Assembly (NCBI GenBank): GCA_033297075.1
Contig: MU858079.1
Span: 1-64,000 of the forward strand
DNA: 64,000 bases
Direction: 5' to 3'
From: Rhypophila decipiens
Taxonomy: Eukaryota; Ascomycota; Sordariomycetes; Sordariales; Naviculisporaceae
The translations under genes and the position numbers were made by a program. Below are positions 20,814 through 31,595 of this stretch, one piece after another; the stretch's first letter is position 1; each line of letters begins with the position of its first letter. The notes beneath the pieces are model-generated. The model had not been told where the DNA came from, did not search any database, and worked only from the letters and a program-made list of their open reading frames with translations.

Positions 20814-21636
20814 TTTTGCTGGGTTCCTCTTCTTGTGGACTGACAAGCTAGCTGGTGGTGGTGGTGATGGGATCAGAGATACCAGTCCGCCCGCTGTCTT
20901 TCTGTCCCAAACATCGAGGTTCGGTTCGGTTTGGGCAACAGTCAAGTTTATATGAATGAGCCATTCAGTCCCTACAAGCAAAAAAGGAAGGGTCCTCGTC
21001 CGCAGCCGGCGCGGGATTTGCGCACGTAAATCAATACCGTATCTTCCTGGCATACGCCCCTAATACGCCGGTAATATGGATTCAGCAATTTGAGCCCCAT
21101 CTTCCCGGTACCACAGCCGAATCCAGTTGTGCCAAGCAAATGGCAGGCGTGCAGCATATTACTCGGGGATCAACCTCCGAGTCAAGAATGCCATTAAATA
21201 GCCTGCAAACACTGATAGCTCCCGGCCCAGGCTTGATTGCCGCTTCGGTTATCAGCGCCGGCAATCGTCTAGTTGCATTATCGCCATTCATGATATATAT
21301 CACTTTTGCTTGGAACGTGCTTGTTCCAGGGGAAAGATTGGCATCAATTGGTATTGATACAGAGGGCCGCCACCATGCTATGTTACGTCCCTTCCGGCTA
21401 ATTATAGGATAATTATAGGATACCTAAAACGCAATTCTAGTCCTTTGATTATACTAACCGGCATGCACCAAGAACAGACCAAGAACTCCAGACATATGAA
21501 AATCCTGTCGTGAAGATAGTCAAGGTGGAAAGAATCATGACCGACTCAATTTCCATGACGGTTCCAAGAAAGGTGGAGAAACGGTAGACAAGTAGTCCCA
21601 AACAATGGCCTCCTCAAAGCCAGGTACTTCGGCCCT
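20814..21636. other. Intergenic, lipase promoter side
   Basis: No gene seen. A CATATAAAC motif on the minus strand near 20945-20953 may be the lipase TATA element. Confidence 0.45.
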
Positions 21637-24211
21637 TCAAGTCAATCTCTTGCCCAGGCGAGTCTCAACGTCAGGAAACCACTTGACCCGGTCCCTCCAA
21701 CCAAAGACACACCAAGCCAGCGTGCCATTCTGCGTGACGTTCAGCGAGAACTGATCTCCTTGTCCATCCTCATCCGGGGGAAAGCCCTCAGTAGGACTAA
21801 TGACACTCTGTCCCCGGAAATACTCATGACAAGAAACATCACCAACCCATCTACAAACGCCCTCCACAGTCTCTACCCCCTTATCACCAACAAACTGAAA
21901 GCTGAGGTAATCGTTCGGTCCAACCCTGATAGATCCCCTCGAAGGATCCACCCTATCCGGCCGAAACGAGCCAACAGCCTCATGTCTTCCGTCGGCATAC
22001 CTCAACAACAATCCCGTGACAATCCTGTCCCCAAAGAAGTTATCGCCAAACGCAATCTCAATCTCGCGTACCTCTCGAAGTGAACACTCCGAGTATCTCG
22101 AGATAGCACTTAGCCCCTTTAGCCTCGCATATTTCTTGTTCAGGTCCTCCGGCGGTTTATCAATACCAGCCCAACCAACCTTGGGTCCCGACATGCCAGG
22201 CAACATCTCAGGCGGCTGGAAGACAGGCGGACCATCACCGTGCCTGGGCCCGCTAGACCAGCTCTCATAACCCGTCTCCATCAGATAACTCGTACTGCAA
22301 TCCTCGAACGCCAACAGTTGTGAATCATGTCTGTTAGGAAGCGCGTCACATCGATTATACCATACGCGAACTGCCTTGCCAGCAGCAGGATTGGCAAATC
22401 TCGCCGCCCCCCTCAACCGATGATCAGACCAGTAGCGCTCGGCAGTTCCAAACTCCACCGTCCGTCCTTTATTCGTGCTGAACCCAATGCTACAGAGGGA
22501 GTCCTTGTATCCGACCTGAAACGATCCCCCGCCGACAAAGAGCGGCCGGCAGACGATATCGACGATGAATTCACCTTCGTCGATGGGTATATACACCCAA
22601 TAGGGTGGCGCAGGGGAGGATGTAGAGATTGTGGCTTTTTCCAAGTCGGTAAACTTTTCGCGTACGAGCTTCATGTCATCGCCCGTCTTGTGAGCTACGA
22701 CTCCAATCAGATTTCTGGAGTCAAACAAGGCCGAGTAGCCGATCGTGTCTGGTGCATTGCATTCGAACGAGGACATGAGGATGTTGGAGTATGACCATGA
22801 TGGCGCCTCGATCCATCGGTCGACGGTGAGGCCGATGAAGGATATGGGCCGACGAGGGAGGGGGTCCCAGCTGTGATGGAATGTCGGCGGGACTTGGATG
22901 CAGCTGTGTTGGAATGTCGACGGGACTTGGCTCCAGGGACGACGCTTGTCGGTATTCTTTAGTAAGGACTTGAATAGTGTGTCTCGAAGCTTTTGTGGAG
23001 GAGCCAGGATTGTGTCCAGGAGCTACGGAGTATTATTAGTGATGGGCTATTTCCGGGGGAATCGGAGAACGACTTACCGATGTCTTCATTGTGATCAGTG
23101 ATGGGACTCTTCCGACCCCAAGCCGGATGTGCCTCCACCATACATCCGGAATATCTGGTCGGCGATCCCAGAACTTGTCAATATCCGTGACCGAGGCAAG
23201 AAAAGCCTGACGAATGCCGACATGGTCATGAGCGAGAATCAAGTGCAACCCCCTACGCTTAGTAGGCTGTGCCGTCTTGTTGCCCGGTATGAGCCTCTTC
23301 CACGTCTCGCCCTGAGCTCGATATATCGGGACTGTAACGACACCTTTGGGGTGCACTGCAGGGGGCACATCGTGATGCAGCGTCTTGACATAGGGCTTCC
23401 CGTCAATCTTGACATAGGACGCGTAGACGGATTTGTAACCCGACAGGTCGAGAATCATGGGGTTGTCCTTTTTGTCCCTAGACTCGGCGCGAACCCGCTC
23501 CACGGCCGTAAGGGAAGCGCATTCATGCAACATATGAGCTCCAACCTGCATCCAAAGCTCAAGTGGAAGATGGCCAGAAACGTCGCGTTGCAGGTTGTTG
23601 GCCAGTTCATCCTGAATATAGCGGGCCCGTCGTCTCTCCTCGTGTACCGGCGGGGAAAAGGGAAAAGGGGGCACGGGAAACGAATGAGTGAGTGGCTGAC
23701 TCAAGTGGAAAGGAATCATTCCCTTGAATCGAACGAAAGGAGCCATAGCCTGGGCTCTGACAAGCTGTTCGCAGTGAACATGTGCGCAAATGACTTTTCG
23801 GATGTTATGGTAGCTGTCTCGCTGCGCATTCGAAACATCGTGACAACCATGGAAGCGGATCTGGTTCTGGTTGATGGCTCTCCCTGTTGGTATCTCGTTT
23901 TTCTGGAGAAAGGCGACACCTTCTGCCAAGTAGACACACTCGCCCAGAGGTTCAACCTCGGGTGGCTTGTTGCCGGAGTCGAGGATGTGTCTGACGAGGG
24001 ATACCGTAACTGTGTCCTGGCCATCGCGGAATTCAAACTGGCACCAGATGCATCGATTCTGGGCCCAGTACATGACCAGGATGACGGGCTGCATCTTGGC
24101 CGTCCTGACGCCGTTACGGCAGCTTGTAGCCCAGGGTTCAAGGCCGAGGTGAACTGGAGATGGTCGGGACGGTGAATAAAGTGCAGATGGTGAGAGTCTT
24201 TGAAATGACAA
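21637..24211 (-). CDS. Large uncharacterised fungal protein with F-box-like segment
   Basis: Exons 23078-24211 and 21637-23022, joined by a 55-nt intron (GTAAGT...CGTAG, phase 0); 839 residues, or 800 if Met at 24094 starts it. The splice links ...SLITMKTS to LLDTILAPPQKLRDTLF and keeps one frame, which supports the model. HLPLELWMQVGAHMLHECAS is F-box-like. The C-terminal half has short beta-rich segments such as RIVTGLLLRYADGRHEAVGS and ends with a Trp-rich strand GTLAWCVFGWRDRVKW. I recall the same layout in many uncharacterised fungal proteins in which an F-box-like start precedes a beta-rich domain. No catalytic motif is visible. A 348-codon ORF antisense to the first exon is a shadow. 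Function unknown. Confidence 0.7.
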
Positions 24212-24838
24212 GTTGTTGCTTTCTCGAATTTTGTGTCAAGGTTACGTGGAGGTGAACCTGAAGAATTTCCAGGTTGCCCGTTATTCCCCCTGTTGGCCTG
24301 CGGCGGAGGTCCTGACCGGTGATCCTGTGAGGGGTGACAGGCACACCACCACTCCCGCTGTCCAGCTTCGCTGGCACTGCCCCGCCAACTGGCAGGTACA
24401 CGTCGAAGCTGCGGGTCGGAAAATGCGGTGAAAAATGATGAAAGTAGGCGTATGTACACGAAGTGATACGTGTGTAATAGATCTCTTATAGGTGAAGGGA
24501 AGGATAAAAGTACACACTAGAAGAGAAGGATAGAACAACTATGAACACAAATTTGGATGCGTATTATTACTATTTACAAGGCGTATGTTAATTCATATCG
24601 TGGTGTTGCCGTTAAAATTTCACCCCCTATTTCTCGAACCGACCTTGAATTTGGGCGCCTGCCTCATTAGCTAGTCCTCCACCTTTTCGGCTTCTCGCCT
24701 CCTTGACTGATTCCGCAAGGAGAACGACCGATCTGCCCAACACTCGAGGGACTAAAAGAAATTAGCCATCCTTCTTCACTGTCAACGACTGCTGTCCCCG
24801 TACTCCAGGAAGCCCGCAACAGACTATCGAGCAAGAAG
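24212..24838. other. Intergenic between divergent genes
   Basis: Short ORFs only, no supported gene. Confidence 0.45.
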
Positions 24839-25162
24839 ATGGATCAAATAAAAGTGGGAAGACGAGGTCGCCACTGTGCGCAGTTACAAGTGCCCGAAAC
24901 TGAAAGCGAGGGTAGGAATATTCACATTGATGAACTCGAAGAGAGAGAGCGGGTACTACGAATCCTCCAGGAGCGAGCCCGTCCACTCGACCCGGCCAAG
25001 ATGGATGAGCTGGCCCGCGCTTCCGAGAAGTTCAGGGAACACGCGCTTAAGGAGAAGCGAGAGCGGCAGAGAAAGCAGTTGACCGTGATTGCTGTTTTCT
25101 TCTGCACTCTAGCTCTGCTTTGGCTATGGCGCAAGCGAAACCAGCGGGAAGATACAAACTAG
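24839..25162 (+). CDS. Small tail-anchored membrane protein
   Basis: 107 residues. The N-terminal 75 residues are charged and helical, with heptad-like Leu/Ile spacing (HIDELEERERVLRILQERAR). They are followed by one transmembrane helix (LTVIAVFFCTLALLWLW, 81-97) and a short basic tail. With a basic stretch just before the helix and no signal peptide, this is a tail-anchored topology. The stop codon overlaps the 3' end of the PARG gene by 4 bp on the opposite strand, so the two transcripts must overlap. No family recognised. Coding status is inferred from the coherent helix-TM architecture. Confidence 0.55.
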   Translation: MDQIKVGRRGRHCAQLQVPETESEGRNIHIDELEERERVLRILQERARPLDPAKMDELARASEKFREHALKEKRERQRKQLTVIAVFFCTLALLWLWRKRNQREDTN

Positions 25163-26313
25163 CCATCATCTCCACGAGATTCCACGGAACCCTCCTCCTC
25201 CGGCTCGGAGCTCCCGTCAGCCTCACGGTCAACCCGACAAAGTCCAGCGCCCCATGCGGCAGCAAAAGCATCTGCCATCTTCCTATCCTTGATGGCGAAT
25301 ACAACTTCAATGTCCGAGTACTCTTCCGGCCACTTTGCTGGCTTATTTCTTGGTTCTCCATCTTTCCGTTTCGAATCACCAAGCAAGACCTTTTTCCACG
25401 CCCTCGCGATCTCTCCGACCGGGTTACCATACGCGCCGCATCCCCAAGCCCCGAGAACAACCTGTTGGACCCCTTTTGATCTCAGAATCCTCATGACGGC
25501 CCGCAGTTTTCGAACCACCATTTCCCTATCACTCTGGTTGGCGTAGAGCTTTTCAATGGCCGCCCCCTTCGCCCCATCTTCACTGGAAGCAGGAGCATCT
25601 ACCAGATCAGGAAATCTCAGAATGGCAGCAGTGACAACATCGACATAGAACCAATCCTTCTTCTCATCAACTTTAATACTCTCAGTCTCGCCCTCACTTT
25701 CGCCCTGGTCCTCTTTCTCGTCTTCCGCCACCTCGTCTTCATCATCATCAACAGTCTTCTTTGTGTCTTTCCTATGACTACGATGCGCACCAGAATAAAA
25801 CACCAACGCATCAGGCGTATACACTCCACCGACCTCAGGCAACCGATAGAACTCCTCTTTCAGAGATGGGTACAGCGTTGTCCGCCGACAAATAGACTCC
25901 TCCTGGGAGGTCGCACCGGATAGGACCCCGCCGCCTGGTCTAAGCGGCGAAGCCATGTTGAGAATTGCGATTCGATGATGTTGGTTACCTTTCACTTTCC
26001 CTCCTCTGTTAGGAAAGTTGGCGGTTCCGAACGTGCTCTCTGCGAGGTTACGAGCTGCCACGAGGGTATCGCATTCCGTCAGTGATATTTTGGTCTGGGG
26101 GTCAGCTGGTCCTGCTGGGAATCCCGACTCTATTTTTCGAGGCCGGTCAGGAGCCGGCGGGTCCACAATCAACTCGGCAGTCTCCACGCCGCGCCGGGCC
26201 CGGGCATCGGAGCGGAGGATGGCCGGGATGGTCTTGTTGATTACGCTCCGGGAGAGTTTGCCCCGCGCATTGCGCGAGAGGGTCGGCTTGGCGGGGATAT
26301 GGTCTGTTCCCAT
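25159..26313 (-). CDS. Microbial-type poly(ADP-ribose) glycohydrolase (DUF2263 family)
   Basis: 384 residues, single exon. The family signature is complete: ILNMASPLRPGGGVLSGATS then QEE at residues 137-139, followed by CRRTTLYPSL. In PARG the GGG loop binds ADP-ribose and the QEE glutamates act in cleavage of the ribose-ribose bond, which removes poly(ADP-ribose) from proteins. The macro-domain-like C-terminal half includes VVLGAWGCGAYGNP, another conserved element. A long acidic insertion (about residues 180-215, Asp/Glu rich) sits between the two conserved blocks and looks disordered. No signal peptide, so nuclear or cytosolic. It converges with the small tail-anchored gene, sharing 4 bp at the stops. 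Confidence 0.88.
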   Translation of the reverse strand: MGTDHIPAKPTLSRNARGKLSRSVINKTIPAILRSDARARRGVETAELIVDPPAPDRPRKIESGFPAGPADPQTKISLTECDTLVAARNLAESTFGTANFPNRGGKVKGNQHHRIAILNMASPLRPGGGVLSGATSQEESICRRTTLYPSLKEEFYRLPEVGGVYTPDALVFYSGAHRSHRKDTKKTVDDDEDEVAEDEKEDQGESEGETESIKVDEKKDWFYVDVVTAAILRFPDLVDAPASSEDGAKGAAIEKLYANQSDREMVVRKLRAVMRILRSKGVQQVVLGAWGCGAYGNPVGEIARAWKKVLLGDSKRKDGEPRNKPAKWPEEYSDIEVVFAIKDRKMADAFAAAWGAGLCRVDREADGSSEPEEEGSVESRGDDG

Positions 26314-28620
26314 TTTTGCGACCTGATATTTTCCTGGGATTTGTGGTGGAATGGTTAATGCGATTATGTTCTCTTGGGCATGTGTTCAGGTTGATGACGT
26401 ATTCAATGTTTTGAGTCTGCGGGGTTCTGAATGTGGAGAGACGGCAACCGATCAAGGGGGAATCTCATGTACACTATGCTGTTAATTAGACACAAAACGT
26501 CACGTCCAACGCGGCATGTATCAATATTGCTAATTATATCAACTTCATCGTTCTGGAACATGAAGCTGCTTAAGTTGGGCTGATATGTTGTGTTACGGAT
26601 AGAGATGGTACTTGATACCGATCGCGTGGATTCATCCTTTGATTTTTCTGGTGCCCTGGTGCGGATACTCGTATCGATACGGTATTGGAAGCCCCTATCC
26701 GTATTCCTTACATTTACGTTCCGGAGATGCACTCCGTAACCCGTACCCCATGTGCTAACAAAAAACGGCATATCCCACACGTGAGATTCCCGATTGATGA
26801 GTGGTAATGGCTATATTCAACGACGATCATCTTCCACGCCGCTCTCGCCTCTCTGGAGCGTCTTTGGGTCAACGTTTGACAGCGGCTCGGTATTTACGCT
26901 TGTGGAGGGTTCCAAAACCATCCGTCTTTTGTTCGTATAAAAATTCTCAAATGATGAGTTTCTTCTGTGGCACAGCAAAAAACGATGGAGTCGAGACACC
27001 AACAAGTGGGTTATTGGGTAACACGTGGAGAGCAGGGGTAACCATGGAAATTTGCCAGGTCAACGACCGGGCCCGTCGTGGGAGCGAAATTACCATCGAT
27101 CGAGTCCAAGTTTCAGCTCTTCTTGGACGGAGCGGGGGAAAATGTTACTCACTGACTGGAGTCGGCTCCTCTTTGTGAGTTTTGGGAATTTGTATTACAC
27201 AGGATTGCCGTTCACTGGAAATTTGGGATGAAGATCTATCTTGGCGATGTTGCTCTTCATTCACATCTTTTTAAAGGATTGAGTGAGACAGCAAACACAT
27301 GGCCTGCAAAAGGCCACGAGAGATTTGCTGGGGATCTGCTCAAGTCCATATGTCCAATCGTGATTCCTTATCGCATGGCTAGACGCACATCAAAGCCCAA
27401 GCGTGCAGATATCCGTCCGCCTCTTGCTGACATCGTTCCCACCGACACATTCTGGCTGATCTGACAGCCACTGGCAGAGTCAATTCAAAAACATTTTCTG
27501 TTCTTTCATGCAAAGAAGACAGCCAGGAAGAATTCTATCCGTGCAACGGCGATTTTAATTATTCCAGCATTCCCCCTGCGTCCCTAGCTCGGTTGCAAAC
27601 TGAGCCCTCTCGTGCAGACTTGCCCTCTTCTGTCGTAGCTGATGCACAGTCCACTTTAGCCAATGCTCGCCAAGCACATCCCAGGACAGGCAGGCCCAGG
27701 GTCCAGTTTTCCCTGCCAAGTCTGCTTGGTCAGTGGGTGGGATCCCTGCCTTTTTGGCTGATTCTGGTCTGGCGTCAATGCGCCAGTGTGACCCCCTCTC
27801 AGCCATCGACAAGGGGCACAGTGGAGTTCTCTTCAGTTTCTATTCCAGAAGGGGAATAACGGGTTTGTTAGCTCGGCCCGAGATGCAGACGAAAAAGCTG
27901 CTAAAGAAATCCTTTCACAGCAAAGAGCCAAGCGAGGTCGTTCTCTTGAGGAAAAGAGGAGAAGAAAACGTGGACGGTGGACTTGGTCTTGTACCCACTG
28001 AACGTGCTAGGGCCGTTCTTAGTGCGATCCTTATCCGTGCAGACTGGTTGGTGCCCGGGTGACATCGTTTTTCCATTGAAGTAACGCAACCTTCCTTCCC
28101 TTGGGCCTTCACCCTCTTTTCTTTCCGCCCGCTCCTCCTCCTCCAGTCGTCCAGTCGTCCAGGTCCCGACTCCCAACCTCCCCCATCTTCTTGTCCGAGA
28201 CAACCCCACGATAATCGTTGTGCGTGCGTGCAATCTCGTGGACTTTGATAATCTCAAAGTACCTTGTCGTCGGCTTGCCACTCATTCTTCAACTTCCCAC
28301 ACTCTCATTTTCTTGCATATCGGACAACCGAGATCTCACACCTAAAAGCCCGCACATCGAAACACCCGAGAACCTGCGACAGAAGACGAGTTTTGCCCGT
28401 TCAAGCCTGATATCCGCTGCCACCCTTTGAAACAACACCCGATCGGTCGATAAACAGTTCCAGTTTGACATTTTGGTCGACCTTGTCGTTCAAATCTAGC
28501 TCCATCGCCACATAACTGCAGTCGCCTGCGCCTCACATCGCTCCTTTTTGGCAATCCCAAGGCCACAAGCATCAAGCAAGCCACGAGATCAAGAACAACT
28601 ACAAGCGCACATCCTACAAG
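26314..28620. other. 2.3-kb intergenic stretch, no gene seen
   Basis: Small ORFs on both strands without family features. From about 28085 to 28300 the + strand is pyrimidine-rich (many CTCC and TCC runs), as in fungal promoters and 5' leaders of the gene at 28621. Confidence 0.5.
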
Positions 28621-29061
28621 ATGGGTCTCAACCTTCTCGACCGAATCCAAGCCAAGATCGAGCTCTTCCGGCTCGAGCAGCGCTACACGCGTCGCCGTCA
28701 CCGGCGCTCGACCTTTGTGTCCAACGCCATCTACGTCGATGGCGAGTACATCTACAACTCTCCCAACACCACGGGCTCGTCGGCCAACACGAGCAGAACC
28801 AATAACTCCAACAGCCACATCGATACCTCGGTAGGCTCCGGAATATCCTCGCCCACGTCGACCGCGTCTCCGACCTCGCCGAGCGAGTCCATCTCCAAGG
28901 CACAGAAGCGTCTGAACAGATGGTCATCCATGCCCGGCTTTGGCTCCAGCTCGTCGGGCGCCGGCAGCAGGCCCTCGCAAGGCCCTACATCTCCGTCGAG
29001 CGTCAGCGGCAACAATGACTGGCGGATGGGTCAACCGCGCCGAAGCTTCGACATGCGGTGA
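28621..29061 (+). CDS. Small hypothetical protein, basic N-terminus, Ser-rich tail
   Basis: 146 residues. The first 45 (MGLNLLDRIQAKIELFRLEQ, then a run of Arg/His/Tyr, then FVSNAIYVDGEYIY) look like a compact conserved module with an amphipathic helix and strands. The rest is Ser/Thr/Pro/Gly-rich and disordered, with KAQKRLNRWSSMPGF as a short basic island. I recall similar small proteins in other Sordariomycetes, none with a known function. The ATG sits in the context AAGATGGG at the end of a long pyrimidine-rich upstream region. No signal peptide or TM segment. Confidence 0.65.
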   Translation: MGLNLLDRIQAKIELFRLEQRYTRRRHRRSTFVSNAIYVDGEYIYNSPNTTGSSANTSRTNNSNSHIDTSVGSGISSPTSTASPTSPSESISKAQKRLNRWSSMPGFGSSSSGAGSRPSQGPTSPSSVSGNNDWRMGQPRRSFDMR

Positions 29062-30182
29062 ATACCTCACATCTTGCAGACATCGTTGCTCTCGGCATGG
29101 CAAGGGATTCTTGCGTGGCAGAGACTACTCGTTGCTCTTGTCATTTGCTAGACAACAAACACTGGCTGTCATGTAGAGATGCATGACTTGGCTCGCTTTG
29201 AAAAGTTTTGGACGGCATCATGAACAATAGACGTTTGCACATATACAACCGGTTGCTTCGGATATCCGGACGGGGACGGTCTCCACAACACTTACCTTTT
29301 AACGACAGATACGGGCTCTTACTTTCTTTTCCGCACTTGCACGCATTTGCACCGGCATCAGGAGCATGGGCATGGGCATGTCTTTTCCCTTTTCTCCACA
29401 TTCTCTTATGACCTCTTGGGACTTCTCTTCTCGCTCTCGTTATCCGGGCATAATCTTTTGAACAACCTTTTTGTATTTTCTCTTTTCGTTTTGGAGGCAG
29501 CCGGGCCGACATGCATGCATTCTATGCATGTCTCTTGGATATGTTATATGTATGTACGTCAAGTCTCGAACTGCTACATGTCGCCATGCATAGCTCGGTG
29601 TCGGCGGTTGTATATACACCTATGTGTCTCGATTGGAGGAGACCATCGGCCACAGGATAGGAAAGCTTTTGGTACACCAATATGTGTATCGGGAGAAAAG
29701 GGCGGTACATATCTGGAGGGAGATTGGAGACCAGAAATGGGATGAGGAGCTGTTGGTATTTGTAGATAGGGCAGCTGCCTCTGATAATATGTGTATACAT
29801 ACCATTTACATATATATACATTTCTCGGCCGTACGTTATGGGCTGACTCAGTAAAGTCATACTCCCGTCGTATGCAACGTGCAAAGTTTGTTTCTCCAGC
29901 TGGCGGGTGGAAACACAATCCACTTTCTGGCAACTTTCGACTTCAAAAAGCCAACCACGAGCAGGAGCATTTTGGCGCTTTCCGAAAATTCTGCACGCTC
30001 CGTTGCAAACTTCAGCCACCTGCGGCAAGATCCTATTTGGTCGGAAGCTGTGTGTCCTAGTCTAAAGTCAATTCCGCCGTTGAGCTCTAACCTCGGTCGA
30101 CACCCTAAAACCACAATTTTCCTTGGGGTGGTGCTCTTTTGTCTCGACCGGATCTGAATCATCACTCAGTCTCCAGATCACA
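29062..30182. other. 1.1-kb intergenic stretch
   Basis: 3' flank of the small gene, with AT-rich CATATATATACATTT-like runs near 29800-29825. Overlapping ORFs on both strands, none supported. Confidence 0.45.
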
Positions 30183-31595
30183 ATGTCGAAAACACACTCA
30201 AGAGAGACGAAGACCATATCTCTGAAACCTTCCAAAAAGAACATCGCCCTCGCTCCAGACTGCAGACTGAGACTGCCGCCGGAACTGATGTGTGTGGTGT
30301 TCCAGTACCTGCCAACAGAATCAATCGTCTCGCTGAGTCTCACCTGCAAGGTCTTTTACTTGAAGTATTTCCACGGAACCACGCCCATTCCTGGGCCCCT
30401 TGAGAAAAATACGGAGGCACGCAGAACTAGAGAGACTTTCCTCGGCTGGCTGGAAAAAGATGTCCCCGAGCTTGCCGACTGTCGCTTCTGCGACCGTCTT
30501 TATCCATGGAGAGCAGCCGCCCAGGCCGGGAAGAGTGAAAACACTCCTTGCTCGTTCACGTCCACCCACCAAGATTACTGCAAGACCGCTGTTTCCCGCG
30601 GGGGGCGTGGTTTCCCCGTCGGGCCCTACGATCCGGGACCGTGGCCGACCTTTCCGCTGAGCTTTCAGACAGCTCACTTGGCCATGAACGCCGTCCGCTA
30701 CGGACCCGATCACGGTCCATCCCTTGCCTCCTTCAAGGTGCACCGGACGGTGACGGACATCATGCACAGGGTCTATGAGACCACCCGATGGGAACTCAAA
30801 GCCATCGACGACGAGCTCTTCGTCCACGGTCAATCTACACTTCGTCAACTCCAAGGCAGCGCAGCAGAACTTCATCGATATCTAATGGACAACGCTCAGC
30901 GCCTGACTTGTCGTCACATGGTCATGGTCCCGAATCTGGCCGACTTTCCAGATCGTTGCGAGGGCAATCACGATAACACCTCTTGTCGGCATTCCGTATT
31001 TGACGATCTGCGGCCTCCCACGTTTCCTGGCGATACAAGACAGGAGCCCTCCAGTTTTTTCGCGATCAGGAAAAATCGCGTGAGATCATGCGCCACCTGT
31101 TGGACGGATTTTCAGATCGAGATTCAAGAAGCCACAGCGCCTCTGGATACCTCCATTAGTGAACGACTACTCCCCATTGTTCTTCGCGGGGAGGAAGGAG
31201 GGAGGTTCAGCGCATATCTTGGGGACCATCGTGATTATATCATCACCATCAGTCAATGGGCCTGCCTGGGACCTTGCAAAAACTTGGCAGAAGAAGTCAC
31301 CTGGAAGACGAGACTTGGTTCATGCTACAAATATAATGCAGCGAGCCATCTTAGGCATCTTAGGCGTAGGACTTTTCATATCAATTCCACCGTCGCAACA
31401 CGGGCGGGGGGCGTGCTGCTGAGGTGGTATGGAGTCCCCGGCGACAAGTCAGCAGAGGCAGTGGCACGACGGTACGAAGAGGACGAGGACAATGAGCCAC
31501 TGAGTCTCTGGGCAAAACTTCATTATGGCCAGCCGACATTTTCACGCCGTTATGTGCCTCTGAGGGCTAGGGCTAGGGTTAGGGCTACTTATTGA
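30183..31595 (+). CDS. F-box domain protein
   Basis: 470 residues from ATG 30183. LRLPPELMCVVFQYLPTESI, followed by SLSLTCKVFYLKYF (about residues 29-62), is a canonical F-box, which binds Skp1 in SCF ubiquitin ligases. The rest is typical of fungal F-box proteins: paired cysteines (CRFCDRLYP, CATCW, CRH) suggest zinc-binding clusters, and there are no obvious WD40 or LRR repeats, so the substrate is unknown. The last residues (RARARVRATY) are encoded by a telomere-like run of GGCTAGGG/GGTTAGGG at 31562-31588. The true C-terminus may therefore have been altered by addition of that repeat. Confidence 0.75.
   Translation: MSKTHSRETKTISLKPSKKNIALAPDCRLRLPPELMCVVFQYLPTESIVSLSLTCKVFYLKYFHGTTPIPGPLEKNTEARRTRETFLGWLEKDVPELADCRFCDRLYPWRAAAQAGKSENTPCSFTSTHQDYCKTAVSRGGRGFPVGPYDPGPWPTFPLSFQTAHLAMNAVRYGPDHGPSLASFKVHRTVTDIMHRVYETTRWELKAIDDELFVHGQSTLRQLQGSAAELHRYLMDNAQRLTCRHMVMVPNLADFPDRCEGNHDNTSCRHSVFDDLRPPTFPGDTRQEPSSFFAIRKNRVRSCATCWTDFQIEIQEATAPLDTSISERLLPIVLRGEEGGRFSAYLGDHRDYIITISQWACLGPCKNLAEEVTWKTRLGSCYKYNAASHLRHLRRRTFHINSTVATRAGGVLLRWYGVPGDKSAEAVARRYEEDEDNEPLSLWAKLHYGQPTFSRRYVPLRARARVRATY
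31562..31588 (+). repeat. Short interstitial telomere-like repeat
   Basis: The run reads AGGGCTAGGGCTAGGGTTAG then GGC, close to the TTAGGG telomere unit. It lies inside the last codons of the F-box gene. Confidence 0.55.

Noticed and set aside
23129..24175. 348-codon + strand ORF
   Set aside because: It is antisense to the first exon of the gene at 21637-24211, whose frame continues through a good intron into a second long exon. The + frame has no recognisable motif.
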